Assembly (NCBI RefSeq): GCF_028745515.1
Contig: NZ_JAQZSG010000001.1
Span: forward strand, 327,288 to 391,287
Length of the DNA stretch: 64,000 nt
Source: Paenibacillus thermotolerans
Lineage (GTDB): Bacteria > Bacillota > Bacilli > Paenibacillales > YIM-B00363
Reading direction: 5' to 3'
The notes beneath the pieces were generated by a model, which worked only from the letters and a program-made list of their open reading frames with translations, had not been told where the DNA came from and searched no databases. This document shows, piece after piece, positions 17,551 through 26,849 of this stretch. Both the position numbers and the translations under genes were made by a program. Position 1 is the stretch's first letter. Every line of letters starts with the position of its first letter.

Positions 17551-18711
17551 TCAGCGCCGGGAAGCGAGCGAATACAGCAGCCTTACGGACGTTTCAAGCG
17601 CGCTTTCGTCGATATCGAAAGACGGGTGATGATGCGGCGCTTGGACCGTATCCGAACCGGCGCCGACAAACACGAAGCATCCGGGCACGCGCTCCAAGTA
17701 GTAAGAGAAATCCTCGGCGGCCATAATGAGCGGAGACGTTGCCGTACGCTCGGCACCGAACAGCTCGGCCGCCCTGCGCAGCACGAAATCCGTCTCGGCC
17801 GGGTCGTTCACCACGGGCGGATACCCGAGCATGTATTCGAGCTCGTATGACGCTCCGAACATGCCGCACGTGTGCGCCAGCACCTCGTCGATCCGCTGCT
17901 GCGCATAGGCGCGAAGCTCCTTCTGGAACGTACGGACCGTCCCTTGCAGCTTGCAATCGGCGGCAATGACGTTGAACGTCGTTCCGCCGCGAATCGAGCC
18001 GACCGTAATGACGCTCGGCAGCGTAGGATCGAAGTTACGGCTGACGACCGACTGCAAATTGACGACTGCATGCGAAGCCACGAGCACGCTGTCGATCGCC
18101 TCGTGCGGCAAACCGCCGTGCCCGCCCTTACCCTTAATATGTACCGTAAATTCGTCGGCCGCCGCCATCATCGGGCCTGCAACCGTCTGTACCGTCCCGG
18201 CCGGCATCTGCGACCAAAGATGGATGCCGTATATGCAGTCCACTCCGTCCAGCGCCCCGTCCCGGATCATGGCGCTCGCCCCTCCCGGGGGCATTTCTTC
18301 GGCCGGCTGAAACAACAGCCGCACATTGCCTTCGAGCGACTCCTTCGACTCCGATAAAAGCTTCGCCGCCCCGAGCATCGCCGCCGTATGGCCGTCATGC
18401 CCGCAGGCGTGCATCACGCCGGGTACCTGCGACGCGTATTCGACGGTTTTCGCATCCTGAATCGGGAGCGCATCCATATCCGCCCGCAAAGCAACGGTGC
18501 GGCCGCCCCCGCTGCCGGCAAGATCGGCCACAATGCCGTAGCCGCCTACGTCCGTGCGGACGTTCCAGCCCCACTCCCGAAGCAGCCTCGCGGCAAACGC
18601 CGACGTCTCCCGCTCCTGGTACGACAATTCCGGATAACGATGCAGATGTCTGCGCCATGTCACGACCTGCTCCATCGTTTCCTGCAAAGTCTCTTCCCGA
18701 ACCCGAACCAT
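17551..18711 (-). CDS. M20D family amidohydrolase
   Basis: A 386-aa dinuclear-metal amidohydrolase of the M20D group (IAA-amino-acid hydrolase, hippurate hydrolase, YxeP type). It cleaves N-acyl amino acids or similar amides. Metal ligands visible: LRADMDALP, HACGHDGHTAAMLG, QPAEEMPPGG and GHGGLPHEAID; the C-terminal HHHPSFDID carries the last ligand. The substrate cannot be told from sequence. GAGGAGG lies 8 nt before the start. Single gene, divergent from yugN-ftsW. Confidence 0.88.
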   Translation of the reverse strand: MVRVREETLQETMEQVVTWRRHLHRYPELSYQERETSAFAARLLREWGWNVRTDVGGYGIVADLAGSGGGRTVALRADMDALPIQDAKTVEYASQVPGVMHACGHDGHTAAMLGAAKLLSESKESLEGNVRLLFQPAEEMPPGGASAMIRDGALDGVDCIYGIHLWSQMPAGTVQTVAGPMMAAADEFTVHIKGKGGHGGLPHEAIDSVLVASHAVVNLQSVVSRNFDPTLPSVITVGSIRGGTTFNVIAADCKLQGTVRTFQKELRAYAQQRIDEVLAHTCGMFGASYELEYMLGYPPVVNDPAETDFVLRRAAELFGAERTATSPLIMAAEDFSYYLERVPGCFVFVGAGSDTVQAPHHHPSFDIDESALETSVRLLYSLASRR

Positions 18712-18850
18712 TCCGAATCCCTCCTCATTTATCTTATAGTAACATAATTGTCATTCCCCTTTAAGAGAGATGGTTGCGTCGAGGGACGAATTCATAATAT
18801 CATGGGGTTGACGATTAGCCGCGAAGCGGTATTAACAGGAGGAATGTATT

Positions 18851-19198
18851 TTGATTATCGAGGACAGCGGACTGAAAGGACTGCAAGCGGAATTGGCCGA
18901 TTTGGACGAAGCTTCGGAGAAGATCGGTTTTGTCCGTTGGCAATGGGAATATACCCGCGCTACATACGACTTGAAGATTGAAGATAAACCGAGCAAGGAA
19001 GACTATTTCGTGCGGATCAGCACAAGAGCGGTTGAAGGCAAGCTGGAAAACCCCGCAGCCGTGCTTGCGGTCGAAGAGGTTTACATCGGACGGGCCACGT
19101 TCCCGCACGGCCTGGATTACAATTCCGCAGTGCCGGAGTCGGTTATGAAGCTGGCGAAGCAGAAGCTTGCCGCCTTCAAACAGCTGATTCAGGCGTAA
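18851..19198 (+). CDS. YugN-like family protein
   Basis: A 115-aa protein matching the YugN-like family (PF08868) of Bacillales, function unknown. It starts at TTG with a perfect AGGAGG 8 nt upstream; no ATG fits. Seen: WQWEYTRATYDLKIED and YFVRISTRAVEGKLE, then VYIGRATFPHGLDYN. Only 16 nt separate it from ftsW, so the two are co-transcribed. TTGACG with a TATTAA box sits immediately before the ribosome binding site, but it would leave almost no leader, so I do not call it a promoter. Confidence 0.83.
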   Translation: MIIEDSGLKGLQAELADLDEASEKIGFVRWQWEYTRATYDLKIEDKPSKEDYFVRISTRAVEGKLENPAAVLAVEEVYIGRATFPHGLDYNSAVPESVMKLAKQKLAAFKQLIQA

Positions 19199-19214
19199 GC
19201 GTCAGGGAACTGAA

Positions 19215-20390
19215 ATGGAACGTAGGGGAACGCCGGATTTTCTTTTGCTGTTGCTCACGTTTCTTTTCGTGGGGTTCGGCATCGTCATGGTATTCAGCGC
19301 CAGCTCGCCCGTTGCAGCCTACGAATACGGAGACACGCTGCTGTTTACCAAGAAGCAGCTGATCGCGGGGACGCTCGGTGCCATACTCTTGCTGCTCGCC
19401 ATGAATGTGCCGTATACGAAGCTGAAGAAAGGGTATCTCCCTTTCTTCGTATGTACGCTCGGGCTGCTGGTTGCCGTGCTGCTTCAGCCCGCCGGAGGCA
19501 AGCCTCGCAGCTGGATCGATCTCGGCTTTTTTTCGATCCAGCCCGCGGAGCTCGCCAAGCTTGCCATCATCTTGTATTTAAGCTCCATGATTTGCAAGAA
19601 GGGCGAAAAATTCGAACGGTTCAAGAACGGCTTGCTGCCCGTCGCTATGGTCGTAGGGTTTGTCGCATTCTTGATCCTGAAGCAGCCGGATTTCGGTTCG
19701 GCCTTTATTTTTCTTTGCTGCAGCGCCATCGTCATTGTGGCGGGCGGAGCCAATATGAAGCATCTGCTGCTCGGTGCCGCGACTCTCGCGGTTGCCGGGG
19801 CCGTATTCATAGGGAACTTGGCTTTCTCCGAGCAGCAATCGTACAAGATGGACCGGATTCAGTGCTATCTCGATCCCTGGGCCGACAAACTAGGCGGCTG
19901 CTGGCAGAACGTACAAGCCGAGCTGGCGTTCGGCCACGGCGGCATCGGCGGAGCCGGGTTCGGCCAAAGCATCCAGAAGCTGTTTTATCTCCCCGAGGCG
20001 CATAACGACTTCATCTTCGCCATTATGGGCGAAGAGCTCGGATTTATCGGAACGCTCGTATTTTTGCTTCTATTCCTCTTATACTTGTGGAGGGGAATCA
20101 TCGTCTCGCTGCGATGTCCGGATCCGTTCGGCACGCTCGTCGGCATCGGCATCATAGGCATGTTCGGCATTCAAGCGCTGATCAATATCGGAGGCGTCAC
20201 GCGCGCCATTCCGATGACCGGGATTACGCTGCCTTTCATCTCTTACGGGGGTTCATCCTTGCTTGTGTGCATGCTTAGCTCCGGTATTTTGCTCAGCATC
20301 TCCCGGGATAGCTCCAAGGCGGCCGTCGAATCGGAGAAGCAGCCTCGGGTCGAGCGGATTCCGCAGCAGGTGCCCCGCATTCGTTCATAA
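19215..20390 (+). CDS. ftsW: SEDS peptidoglycan polymerase FtsW
   Basis: A 391-aa membrane protein with about ten helices that polymerises lipid II at the septum together with a class B PBP. SEDS landmarks: FSASSPVA in the first periplasmic edge, RSWIDLGFFSIQPAELAKL, DFGSAFIF, the catalytic-loop Asp in LPEAHNDFIFAIMGEELG, and SYGGSSLL near the last helix. FtsW is preferred over RodA or SpoVE because ylaN lies next door, as in Bacillus (ylaN-ftsW). The C-terminal ~35 residues are polar and cytoplasmic. A bidirectional terminator follows. Confidence 0.9.
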   Translation: MERRGTPDFLLLLLTFLFVGFGIVMVFSASSPVAAYEYGDTLLFTKKQLIAGTLGAILLLLAMNVPYTKLKKGYLPFFVCTLGLLVAVLLQPAGGKPRSWIDLGFFSIQPAELAKLAIILYLSSMICKKGEKFERFKNGLLPVAMVVGFVAFLILKQPDFGSAFIFLCCSAIVIVAGGANMKHLLLGAATLAVAGAVFIGNLAFSEQQSYKMDRIQCYLDPWADKLGGCWQNVQAELAFGHGGIGGAGFGQSIQKLFYLPEAHNDFIFAIMGEELGFIGTLVFLLLFLLYLWRGIIVSLRCPDPFGTLVGIGIIGMFGIQALINIGGVTRAIPMTGITLPFISYGGSSLLVCMLSSGILLSISRDSSKAAVESEKQPRVERIPQQVPRIRS

Positions 20391-20391
20391 C

Positions 20392-20440
20392 AAAAAAAAG
20401 GCTGCACCGCTTTCAACACATAGGCGGTCAGCCTTCTTTC
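20392..20440. terminator. Shared bidirectional terminator between ftsW and the Asp23 gene
   Basis: AAGGCTG.ACCGC pairs with GCGGT.AGCCTT (20398-20435). On the minus strand it is followed by eight T (for the Asp23 gene), on the plus strand by CTTTC (for ftsW). Confidence 0.87.
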
Positions 20441-20452
20441 GTATATTATCCA

Positions 20453-20830
20453 TTATTTCACGCGAATCGCCGGCGCTTCCTCCGTCACTTCGTCATGGAA
20501 CAGTACACCCTCGACTTTCACGTTCACTTCCACCACGCGCAAACCGGTCATGTTTTCGATCGATTCCCTTACCCGCTCCTGCAGATCGCGGCAAACGTTA
20601 TGAATGGCCACGCCGTAATGAACGATAACTCGCAAATCGACAGCCGCTTCCACATTGCCGACCTCGACAGAAACTCCTTTTTGCGCATTTTTGCCGGATA
20701 GCCGCTTCGCCCACCCTTCGGAAATACCTCCGGACATCGCCGCAATTCCCGGTGTTTCCAGCGCCGCCAATCCTGCAACCGTAGCTACGACATCGTCTGC
20801 AATTCGAATGCTTCCACTTTGTTCCGTCAC
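20453..20830 (-). CDS. Asp23/Gls24 family envelope stress response protein
   Basis: A 125-aa Asp23/DUF322 protein, like B. subtilis YloU or YqhY: SIRIADDVVATVAGLAALETPGI at the N-terminus, VDLRVIVHYGVAIHNVCRDLQERVRESIE, and GLRVVEVNVKVEGV at the end. Such proteins sit near the membrane; YqhY affects lipid synthesis in B. subtilis, and Asp23 anchors by AmaP in staphylococci, but no AmaP neighbour is present here. The start is GTG with GAGGTG about 7 nt upstream. It is convergent with ftsW. Confidence 0.9.
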   Translation of the reverse strand: MTEQSGSIRIADDVVATVAGLAALETPGIAAMSGGISEGWAKRLSGKNAQKGVSVEVGNVEAAVDLRVIVHYGVAIHNVCRDLQERVRESIENMTGLRVVEVNVKVEGVLFHDEVTEEAPAIRVK

Positions 20831-20897
20831 GAAAGGCTCACCTCTTTATATAGGCTTTGATTTTCATTGTAATGGGTATCCGGATGCACTTCAAGGA

Positions 20898-20920
20898 CAA
20901 AAAAACGGCCTATATGGCCG
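20898..20920 (-). terminator. ylaN terminator
   Basis: CGGCC (20906-20910) pairs with GGCCG (20916-20920), then seven T on the minus strand. Confidence 0.85.
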
Positions 20921-20928
20921 CTTAACCG

Positions 20929-21222
20929 TTATCGATTTTGGTTGACCGCGAGCGCTTCGTACAGCTGGGCGAGGTTTCGCTCCAAATTAACCAGAAGCTC
21001 TTTCCCTTCCGCTGCTTGAATCAAACCGGCACGAACCGCAAAATCGATCTCCCGGGACAAACCGTACATCTGCGTATCCAACACTTCTTCATATAACGGA
21101 CATTGGCGCGTGGCCAGGTTTTCCATCTGCACCTGGATCAAATTTTCGATCTTGCGCGCGTCCTCTTGCAGCAGGTGCATCGCCTTTTGATTCAATTGGA
21201 GCAACAATTCCGAAGAAGACAT
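20929..21222 (-). CDS. ylaN: YlaN family protein (DUF1507/UPF0358)
   Basis: A 97-aa protein closely matching B. subtilis YlaN, especially [20 protein letters not shown] and the preceding [13 protein letters not shown]. In B. subtilis YlaN is needed under iron limitation and has been linked to Fur and iron homeostasis. The start at 21222 is chosen because GGGGGGA lies 7 nt upstream; a frame ten codons longer is less likely. It keeps the ylaN-ftsW neighbourhood, though convergent here. Promoter at 21295-21323. Confidence 0.94.
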   Translation of the reverse strand: MSSSELLLQLNQKAMHLLQEDARKIENLIQVQMENLATRQCPLYEEVLDTQMYGLSREIDFAVRAGLIQAAEGKELLVNLERNLAQLYEALAVNQNR

Positions 21223-21294
21223 GGCGCTTTCCCCCCACGTAACACCATTCAAATACTTAAGATGTTTAATGAAATTGCAAGCTTTTATATGTTT

Positions 21295-21323
21295 ATATTA
21301 GACGAAATCGCCGCGCAGTACAA
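21295..21323 (-). promoter_or_regulatory. ylaN promoter
   Basis: TTGTAC (21318-21323), 17-nt spacer, TAATAT (21295-21300) on the minus strand, giving a leader of about 70 nt. Confidence 0.7.
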
Positions 21324-21341
21324 GTAATCGGGCACAAGGCG

Positions 21342-21374
21342 CAAAAAAGAGCGGGCCAAGGCGGCTCGCTCTTT
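21342..21374 (-). terminator. Terminator of the HPr-like gene
   Basis: AAAGAGCG.GCC pairs with GGC.CGCTCTTT (about 21347-21374), followed by T on the minus strand. Confidence 0.85.
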
Positions 21375-21387
21375 CTATGATGCTTGC

Positions 21388-21636
21388 TTATCCGTTTACA
21401 ACGATAACCTTCAAGCCGTGCTTTTCGAACGCTTGGGACATCGCCTGCTTCGCTTCCTCTTCGTCCGGGCCGTGTACGTGCAGCTCGTAATCGCTGTCCG
21501 TTAAAAGCGTCGTGAACAATCCGAGGATGCTCTTCACGTCAATATACTTGTTTTCATATTGAAGAACGATAGAAGATTTGAATTTGCCGGCTGTTTGCGC
21601 AATTTCCACGATGGCAGCATTTTTGTTTGTTGTCAA
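21388..21636 (-). CDS. Truncated HPr-like protein lacking the phosphorylatable His15
   Basis: An 82-aa HPr-fold protein. Aligned by AQTAGKF (HPr VQTASKY), LQYENKYIDVKSILG (HPr LEYNGKTVNLKSIMG) and the EEEAKQA helix, the sequence starts about ten residues late: the first beta strand and the GIHARP loop are absent, and Lys5 stands at position 15. Ser36 occupies the Ser46 position of the HprK target loop. It cannot act as a PEP phosphocarrier; it resembles Crh in that respect. The start is TTG with GGAGG 9 nt upstream, and no start further upstream would restore the missing part. Possible regulatory role, inferred. Confidence 0.85.
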   Translation of the reverse strand: MTTNKNAAIVEIAQTAGKFKSSIVLQYENKYIDVKSILGLFTTLLTDSDYELHVHGPDEEEAKQAMSQAFEKHGLKVIVVNG

Positions 21637-21744
21637 AAGGTATCGCCTCCGAACCCATAATGTGGAACAACCATTCTTCCCTAATCATACTTTGGGTTTG
21701 CGGCTTTATCAAGAAAATTATTGTGAGATTTGCTCACCGCAACA

Positions 21745-22860
21745 TTATTTTAGATTTTCCGGGTTTAATACTTCCAATTCCGGAATGACGAAACGCCCGT
21801 CTTTGCGGATGAGTCGATCGTCGAACCAAATTTCTCCGCCGCCGTATTCGGGACGCTGAATGAGCACCAGATCCCAGTGAATGGAGGAACGGTTGCCGTT
21901 GTCGGCTTCCTCATAGGCTTGACCCGGAGTGAAGTGCAGGCTTCCGTCGATCTTTTCGTCGAACAGCGTATCCTTCATCGGATGCTGAATGTACGGGTTA
22001 AAGCCGATGCTGAATTCGCCGATATACCGCGCGCCTTCATCATTGTCCAATATTTCGTTCAGCTTCTTCGTGTCGTTACTCGTCGCCTCGACGATTTTCC
22101 CGTTCTCGAAGCGGAAGAAGATGTTTTCGAACGTAATGCCGCTATAAACGGAAGGCGTATTGTATTGAAGCGTGCCGTTTACGGAGTCGCGAACCGGAGC
22201 CGTGTACAGCTCGCCGTCCGGCAAGTTTTTGTCGCCGACGCATTTCACGTTCGGGATGCCCTTAATGGAGAACGTCAGGTCCGTTCCCGGTCCTGTAATA
22301 CGAACTTTGTCCGTCTTCGACATCAATTCCGAAAGCGGGTCCATCGCTTTGGACATCTTCTCGTAATCGAGCGTGCAGACGTCAAAGTAGAAATCTTCGA
22401 ATGCGTCCGTGTTCATGCCGGCGGATTGAGCCATGGACGGGCTCGGATAACGCATTACGACCCAGCGCGTATGACGCACCCGTTGGTCCAAGTGAACCGG
22501 CTTATAATAAATTTTCTCATACAAGCCGAGCTGGCCGTCCGGCAGCCCCGACAGCTCGCTTGCGTTCTCGCCGGAGCGAACCGCAATATAGCAGTCCATC
22601 TCTTTCATGCGGGCGAGGTCGTGGTCGCGCCACATTTCAAGGTTTTCCTTCGTCATCGATTTCAGCATCGTGCGCTGCACGGCGCGGTCCGTCAGTTGAA
22701 CGAAAGGATATCCGCCGGCTGCATGCACCTCGTCGATGATGCACTTCAGCAGCTCCCGCTCGGGGCCGATCATTTCGATCAGCACTTTTTCTCCCGGTTG
22801 CACTCGAACGGAGTAGTTTACGATCGTTTGGGCCAATTTTATCATTCTAGGATCTTTCAA
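21745..22860 (-). CDS. M29 family metallo-aminopeptidase (AmpS/PepS-like)
   Basis: A 371-aa cytoplasmic aminopeptidase of family M29, which frees N-terminal residues from peptides with two metal ions. Family blocks: VQPGEKVLIE, PSMAQSAGMNTDAFEDFYFDVC, GTDLTFSIKG, the metal ligands in GARYIGEFSIGFNP and the C-terminal SSIHWDLVL, plus GGEIWFDDRLI. The start is TTG with GGAGG 8 nt upstream; no ATG fits. Stands alone downstream of dgcP. No terminator clearly seen. Confidence 0.92.
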   Translation of the reverse strand: MKDPRMIKLAQTIVNYSVRVQPGEKVLIEMIGPERELLKCIIDEVHAAGGYPFVQLTDRAVQRTMLKSMTKENLEMWRDHDLARMKEMDCYIAVRSGENASELSGLPDGQLGLYEKIYYKPVHLDQRVRHTRWVVMRYPSPSMAQSAGMNTDAFEDFYFDVCTLDYEKMSKAMDPLSELMSKTDKVRITGPGTDLTFSIKGIPNVKCVGDKNLPDGELYTAPVRDSVNGTLQYNTPSVYSGITFENIFFRFENGKIVEATSNDTKKLNEILDNDEGARYIGEFSIGFNPYIQHPMKDTLFDEKIDGSLHFTPGQAYEEADNGNRSSIHWDLVLIQRPEYGGGEIWFDDRLIRKDGRFVIPELEVLNPENLK

Positions 22861-22973
22861 GTTCAGTTCCTCCTTCGAATTCTACCGCAGCAAAGTACGA
22901 AATACGCCTATTATTTTATCACAGGTCAATTTATCCAACAAACGCCGGCGAAGCGAGCGTCCCTATGAAGCCT

Positions 22974-24431
22974 TCATCCGGTTTTGCATTGATTTTTGCC
23001 GCCGTGCTTGGCTGCGTACAGCGCCATATCCGCACGGTAAAACAAATGCTCGACGCTCACCTTGTCGTCGCCGCGGGTCCACTCGGCGAGCCCGCAGGAT
23101 ACCGTTACCGGGGGTCTCGTCTCGGACGCAACGCGGCTGCGGATTCTTTCGGCGATCATCTGTCCGTGCTGAAGCGGCACCTGCGGCAAGTAAATGGCGA
23201 GCTCCTCCCCGCCCCATCGCGCGGCAACGTCCGTGTCCCGAATACATGAGCGGATAATGGTGCTGACATGCTTGAGCACGTCGTCCCCGACTTGATGCCC
23301 GTACGTATCGTTGATCGTCTTGAAATCGTCCACATCGACAACGATCAGCGTCCCTCCGTTGTCTCTTCGCTGGAACAGGAGAAGCTGCTCATCCAAATAT
23401 TTGCGCGAATGAAGGCCGGTCAAATTGTCCGTAATGACCATCCGATTCAGCTCGGCGTGAAGCTGGGCGTTGGATATGGCCAGTCCGATGTGGTCCGAAA
23501 GCACTTGAAGCAGCTTATAATCCTCATAGGTAAAATAGTTTTCTTTCTCGTGAGCGACGAGAATGACCCCGACCGCCTCGGATGCGACCGTGATCGGCGC
23601 CGCAATTAGCGAGCGCGCTCCGGTATGCCTCATCAGCTTCGATTCGACGGAGCTTTTCGCCTGGTAGTCCGATATGATCACCGGCTCCTTCGTGCGGTAA
23701 ACAATTCCTGAAAACCCGTAATCTATTGAAAAGTGATCTCCATGCATGGCAGGCAGGTTCGTCGCTTGCACTACGAAGGTTCTATTGTGGGGGTCTAGTT
23801 GAAGAATGCATGCAAAGTGAGCCTGGAACGCTTCAATAAGCTCCGTGCAAGCGTAATTGAACAGATCGTTCAGCCGCAGACTCTGGTTCAATCTTTTGGC
23901 AATTTCGTTTACAAGCCGCAATTCGGTTATGAGGAGATTCGACTGCTCGTTAAGCTTGACGTTTTCGAATACCGAACCGGCAGTTTCGCAAATATTGGAT
24001 AAAAACACGACCTCTTCCGGAGAGAAGTGCGTGTCGGCCGCAATCTCTACAACGCCGTATACGCCTTGGTTGCCCGTAAGCGGAGCCGCGATCCTGACCG
24101 CCTTCCCTCCGGCTTCGTCCTCGATCAGCGTCCGTCCTTCCAAATACGCTGTCGTGCAAAGATCTTTTCCCGTATTTTTAAACAGCAGCGGCTTCACATG
24201 GAAGTCCGACGTTGCGATATCCTGCGTCAAATACAAGCTGGCGTCCGCATGCGGAACGCAGTCCTTGATCGCTTCCGATAACGCTTCCAAAACTTCCCGT
24301 CCCGACCGTTTCGAGCTCAGTCGCCTGACGGCGCCTTGCAGCTTGCGGTACATCTCCAATTCGCGCTTAAGACTCACATAGCTTGGGCCGCCGTCTTTCT
24401 GTGCGTCTGCTAAGCATAGTTCTTCTTTCAA
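22974..24431 (-). CDS. dgcP: Diguanylate cyclase with two GAF domains (DgcP/YtrP)
   Basis: A soluble protein that makes cyclic di-GMP from two GTP. Two GAF-like sensor domains (about residues 30-165 and 185-325) precede a GGDEF domain (about 330-485). The active site reads RWGGEEL (a GGEEF variant), and an intact inhibitory I-site RDTD stands exactly five residues before it, so product inhibition is expected. No transmembrane helices. The position next to rpsD and tyrS matches ytrP (dgcP) of B. subtilis. GAGGGG sits too close to ATG 24437 and 6-7 nt before TTG 24431, so the latter start is preferred. Confidence 0.9.
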   Translation of the reverse strand: MKEELCLADAQKDGGPSYVSLKRELEMYRKLQGAVRRLSSKRSGREVLEALSEAIKDCVPHADASLYLTQDIATSDFHVKPLLFKNTGKDLCTTAYLEGRTLIEDEAGGKAVRIAAPLTGNQGVYGVVEIAADTHFSPEEVVFLSNICETAGSVFENVKLNEQSNLLITELRLVNEIAKRLNQSLRLNDLFNYACTELIEAFQAHFACILQLDPHNRTFVVQATNLPAMHGDHFSIDYGFSGIVYRTKEPVIISDYQAKSSVESKLMRHTGARSLIAAPITVASEAVGVILVAHEKENYFTYEDYKLLQVLSDHIGLAISNAQLHAELNRMVITDNLTGLHSRKYLDEQLLLFQRRDNGGTLIVVDVDDFKTINDTYGHQVGDDVLKHVSTIIRSCIRDTDVAARWGGEELAIYLPQVPLQHGQMIAERIRSRVASETRPPVTVSCGLAEWTRGDDKVSVEHLFYRADMALYAAKHGGKNQCKTG

Positions 24432-24543
24432 AAACATCCCCTCTTTATCGCAACGACCGCGATTTTCCCAGTTCGGAACAATATTACCTATATTCTACTA
24501 TACTTTCGTATATAAATGCATAACGAATTATGAAGGCTAAATC

Positions 24544-24573
24544 TTGACAAATGACTGATATATCACGTAGAAT
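24544..24573 (+). promoter_or_regulatory. rpsD promoter
   Basis: Perfect TTGACA (24544-24549), 18-nt spacer, TAGAAT (24568-24573). Transcription would start near 24581, giving a leader of about 220 nt. Confidence 0.85.
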
Positions 24574-24580
24574 GAGTAGT

Positions 24581-24800
24581 CGAGTACGTAAGTTGGACCG
24601 CTCTTCTAACCCAAGAGTTTTGTGCAACCCTCCTGTACCGCACGTTCGGGCCTGCGGCTGAACACGTCCGAATGACGCATACGGCGTTTCCGTTTTTTTG
24701 CGGCGCGTACAGGCGCAATCGTGTCCAAGCTTATCGGAACCTAACCTAAAGAATGAGCAACGCTAACTTATATTTACGAACGAGAAGGAGTTTTTTAACC
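24581..24800 (+). promoter_or_regulatory. Long structured rpsD leader, candidate S4 autoregulatory RNA
   Basis: About 220 nt of untranslated leader with several GC-rich inverted segments, and a T7 run near 24694-24700 preceded by a short ACGG/CCGT stem. B. subtilis rpsD is known to be repressed by S4 binding its leader. Presence of the binding site here is inferred from position and length, not from a verified fold. The promoter-to-start interval holds no ORF. Confidence 0.5.
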
Positions 24801-25400
24801 ATGGCACGTTACACAGGTCCTAAATTTAAATTAAGCCGCCGTCTTGGCATTTCCTTGAGCGGCACGGGTAAAGAATTGAAGCGTCCCTTCCCTCCGGGAC
24901 AACACGGCCCTGGCCAGCGCCGTAAAGTGAGCGGCTACGGCATGCAATTGATGGAGAAGCAGAAGCTTCGCCATATGTACGGCTTGAACGAGAAGCAATT
25001 CAGCAACTTGTTCGATAAAGCTTCCCATATGCAAGGCATTACGGGTGAGAACTTCATGGTTCTTCTCGAAAGCCGTCTCGATAACCTCGTGTATCGTCTT
25101 GGCTTCGCGAATTCCCGTGCCGGCGCACGCCAATTGGTGTCCCACGGCCATATCACCGTAAACGGCAAGAAGGTCGACATCGCTTCGTACCTCGTATCCA
25201 CAGGCGACGTGATCGGCCTTCGCGAAAGAAGCCGCAACCTGTCTTCCGTTAAGGAAGCACTTGCGAACCGCAACTTCCTGCCGAACTACCTTGAGTTCAA
25301 CGAAGCTGCATTGGAAGGCAAGTATGTTCGTACGCCGGAGCGTTCCGAGCTTCCGCAAGAAATCGACGAGAAGCAAATCGTCGAGTTCTACAGCCGATAA
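24801..25400 (+). CDS. rpsD: 30S ribosomal protein S4
   Basis: A 199-aa primary 16S rRNA-binding protein, the assembly initiator of the 30S body. Begins [16 protein letters not shown], with the S4 RNA-binding domain around residues 90-155 ([28 protein letters not shown]). It lacks the N-terminal four-cysteine zinc motif, so it is the zinc-independent form. The start at 24801 has GAAGGAG 10 nt upstream. It lies between dgcP and tyrS as in Bacillus. A strong terminator follows. Confidence 0.98.
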   Translation: MARYTGPKFKLSRRLGISLSGTGKELKRPFPPGQHGPGQRRKVSGYGMQLMEKQKLRHMYGLNEKQFSNLFDKASHMQGITGENFMVLLESRLDNLVYRLGFANSRAGARQLVSHGHITVNGKKVDIASYLVSTGDVIGLRERSRNLSSVKEALANRNFLPNYLEFNEAALEGKYVRTPERSELPQEIDEKQIVEFYSR

Positions 25401-25415
25401 TCAACGGTTCACAAC

Positions 25416-25450
25416 AAAGGCTTCCGCTTTTTTAGCGGAAGCCTTTTTAT
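25416..25450 (+). terminator. rpsD terminator
   Basis: AAAGGCTTCCGCT (25416-25428) pairs with AGCGGAAGCCTTT (25434-25446), followed by TTTTATTG. Confidence 0.95.
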
Positions 25451-25473
25451 TGTTTTCGCAGCTTGAGCAAGCT

Positions 25474-26727
25474 TTACAGCTTCAATCGGATGAACTTGCG
25501 CTTGCCGACCTGCACGATATCCCCGTCCTGCACACGAAGCTCTGCGTTCGGGTCCGTCACCTTCTCCTCGTTCACCTTTACCCCTCCGCCTTGAACGGTA
25601 CGTCGAGCCTCGGCGCCGGAAGGCTGCAGCCCGCTGACGACGAGCAGCTTCGCCAGGCGGATCGTTCCGTTATCCAGCTCGGACGCCGGAACGGTGAATT
25701 CCTCGATATCCTCCGGGAGAGCACGCTGCTGGAACACGGTGACGAAATGGTTTTGCGCTTCCTTTGCCGCCTCTTCCCCATGGTACATGCGAACGAGCGT
25801 ATGCGCCAAATTCATTTTGGCGTCCCGCGGATGCGTCGTTCCGTTTTCAAGACCGTTTTTCAGCTGTACGAGCTCTTCGTTCGTCAGATCCGTGACCAGC
25901 TCGTAATACTTCAGCATAAGCTCGTCCGGCACGCTCATCGCTTTTCCGTAAATTTCCTTCGGGTCCTCGTTGATTCCGATATAGTTGCCCAGACTCTTGC
26001 TCATTTTTTGGACGCCGTCAAGCCCCTCGAGCAGCGGCATCGTCATCGTGATCTGCGCCTCTTTGCCGTACTCCTTCTGCAGCGTCCGCCCCATCAGCAG
26101 GTTGAACTTCTGGTCCGTGCCGCCCAGCTCGACATCGGTCTCCAGCGCGACGGAATCGTAACCTTGCATCAGCGGATAAAAAAATTCATGAATGGAAATC
26201 GGTTGTCCCGATGTATACCGTTTCGTGAAATCGTCGCGCTCCAGCATTCTCGCCACCGTTGTCTTCGCGGCAAGCGCCACGACGTCGGCGAACGTCATCG
26301 GAGCGAGCCATGTCGAGTTGTATACGACCTCCGTCCGTTCCGGATCCAAAATTTTAAAAATTTGCTCTTTATAAGTGGCGGCGTTGCGCTGAACGTCTTC
26401 TTCCGTCAGCTGCTTCCGGGTTTCGGACTTTCCGGTCGGGTCGCCGATTCTTCCCGTGAAGTCGCCGATGAGCAGCTGCACCCGGTGGCCGAATTGCTGA
26501 AACTGGCGCAGCTTATGCAGCACGACGGTATGGCCGACATGAATGTCGGGCGCCGACGGGTCGAGCCCCAGCTTAATTTTGAGCGGAACGCCCGAAACGA
26601 TCGAGCGGGCCAGCTTGGCTGCGAACTCCTCCTCCGGAATAATATCAGCGGTACCCCGGCGAAGTGTCGCGAGCTGACGATCCAGCTCAGCTTGCTGCTC
26701 TTTGGTCAGTTCAATCGATTTTTCCAT
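25474..26727 (-). CDS. tyrS: Tyrosyl-tRNA synthetase (KMSKS, TyrZ-type)
   Basis: A 417-aa class I synthetase that charges tRNA-Tyr. HVGH in [14 protein letters not shown] is the HIGH motif, and the second signature is KMSKS in [11 protein letters not shown], not the KFGKT of B. subtilis TyrS, so it belongs to the TyrZ branch. A C-terminal S4 RNA-binding domain (about 350-417, [20 protein letters not shown]) is present. The start at 26727 is favoured by AGGAG and GAGAGG upstream; a GTG four codons earlier is possible. A promoter lies at 26757-26786 and leaves no room for a T-box. Confidence 0.96.
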   Translation of the reverse strand: MEKSIELTKEQQAELDRQLATLRRGTADIIPEEEFAAKLARSIVSGVPLKIKLGLDPSAPDIHVGHTVVLHKLRQFQQFGHRVQLLIGDFTGRIGDPTGKSETRKQLTEEDVQRNAATYKEQIFKILDPERTEVVYNSTWLAPMTFADVVALAAKTTVARMLERDDFTKRYTSGQPISIHEFFYPLMQGYDSVALETDVELGGTDQKFNLLMGRTLQKEYGKEAQITMTMPLLEGLDGVQKMSKSLGNYIGINEDPKEIYGKAMSVPDELMLKYYELVTDLTNEELVQLKNGLENGTTHPRDAKMNLAHTLVRMYHGEEAAKEAQNHFVTVFQQRALPEDIEEFTVPASELDNGTIRLAKLLVVSGLQPSGAEARRTVQGGGVKVNEEKVTDPNAELRVQDGDIVQVGKRKFIRLKL

Positions 26728-26756
26728 GATTCCTCTCACTCCTTAAGATGTACCAA

Positions 26757-26786
26757 TATATAGCATACCCCTTACGCGACAGTCAA
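26757..26786 (-). promoter_or_regulatory. tyrS promoter
   Basis: TTGACT (26781-26786), 18-nt spacer, TATATA (26757-26762) on the minus strand. The leader is only about 25 nt, too short for a T-box. Confidence 0.75.
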
Positions 26787-26849
26787 CATGCCCGGGCCGT
26801 GTTTTATTTGGAACAGCCGCATTGCATGCCCAAGGCGGCGTTCGTGTGA

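Noticed and set aside
18821..18850. TTGACG-16-TATTAA promoter for yugN
   Set aside because: It would start RNA within or after the AGGAGG, leaving no functional leader; the true promoter is probably further upstream.
21877..22968. Open frame of 363 codons on the plus strand
   Set aside because: Antisense to the M29 aminopeptidase, whose sequence is unmistakable.
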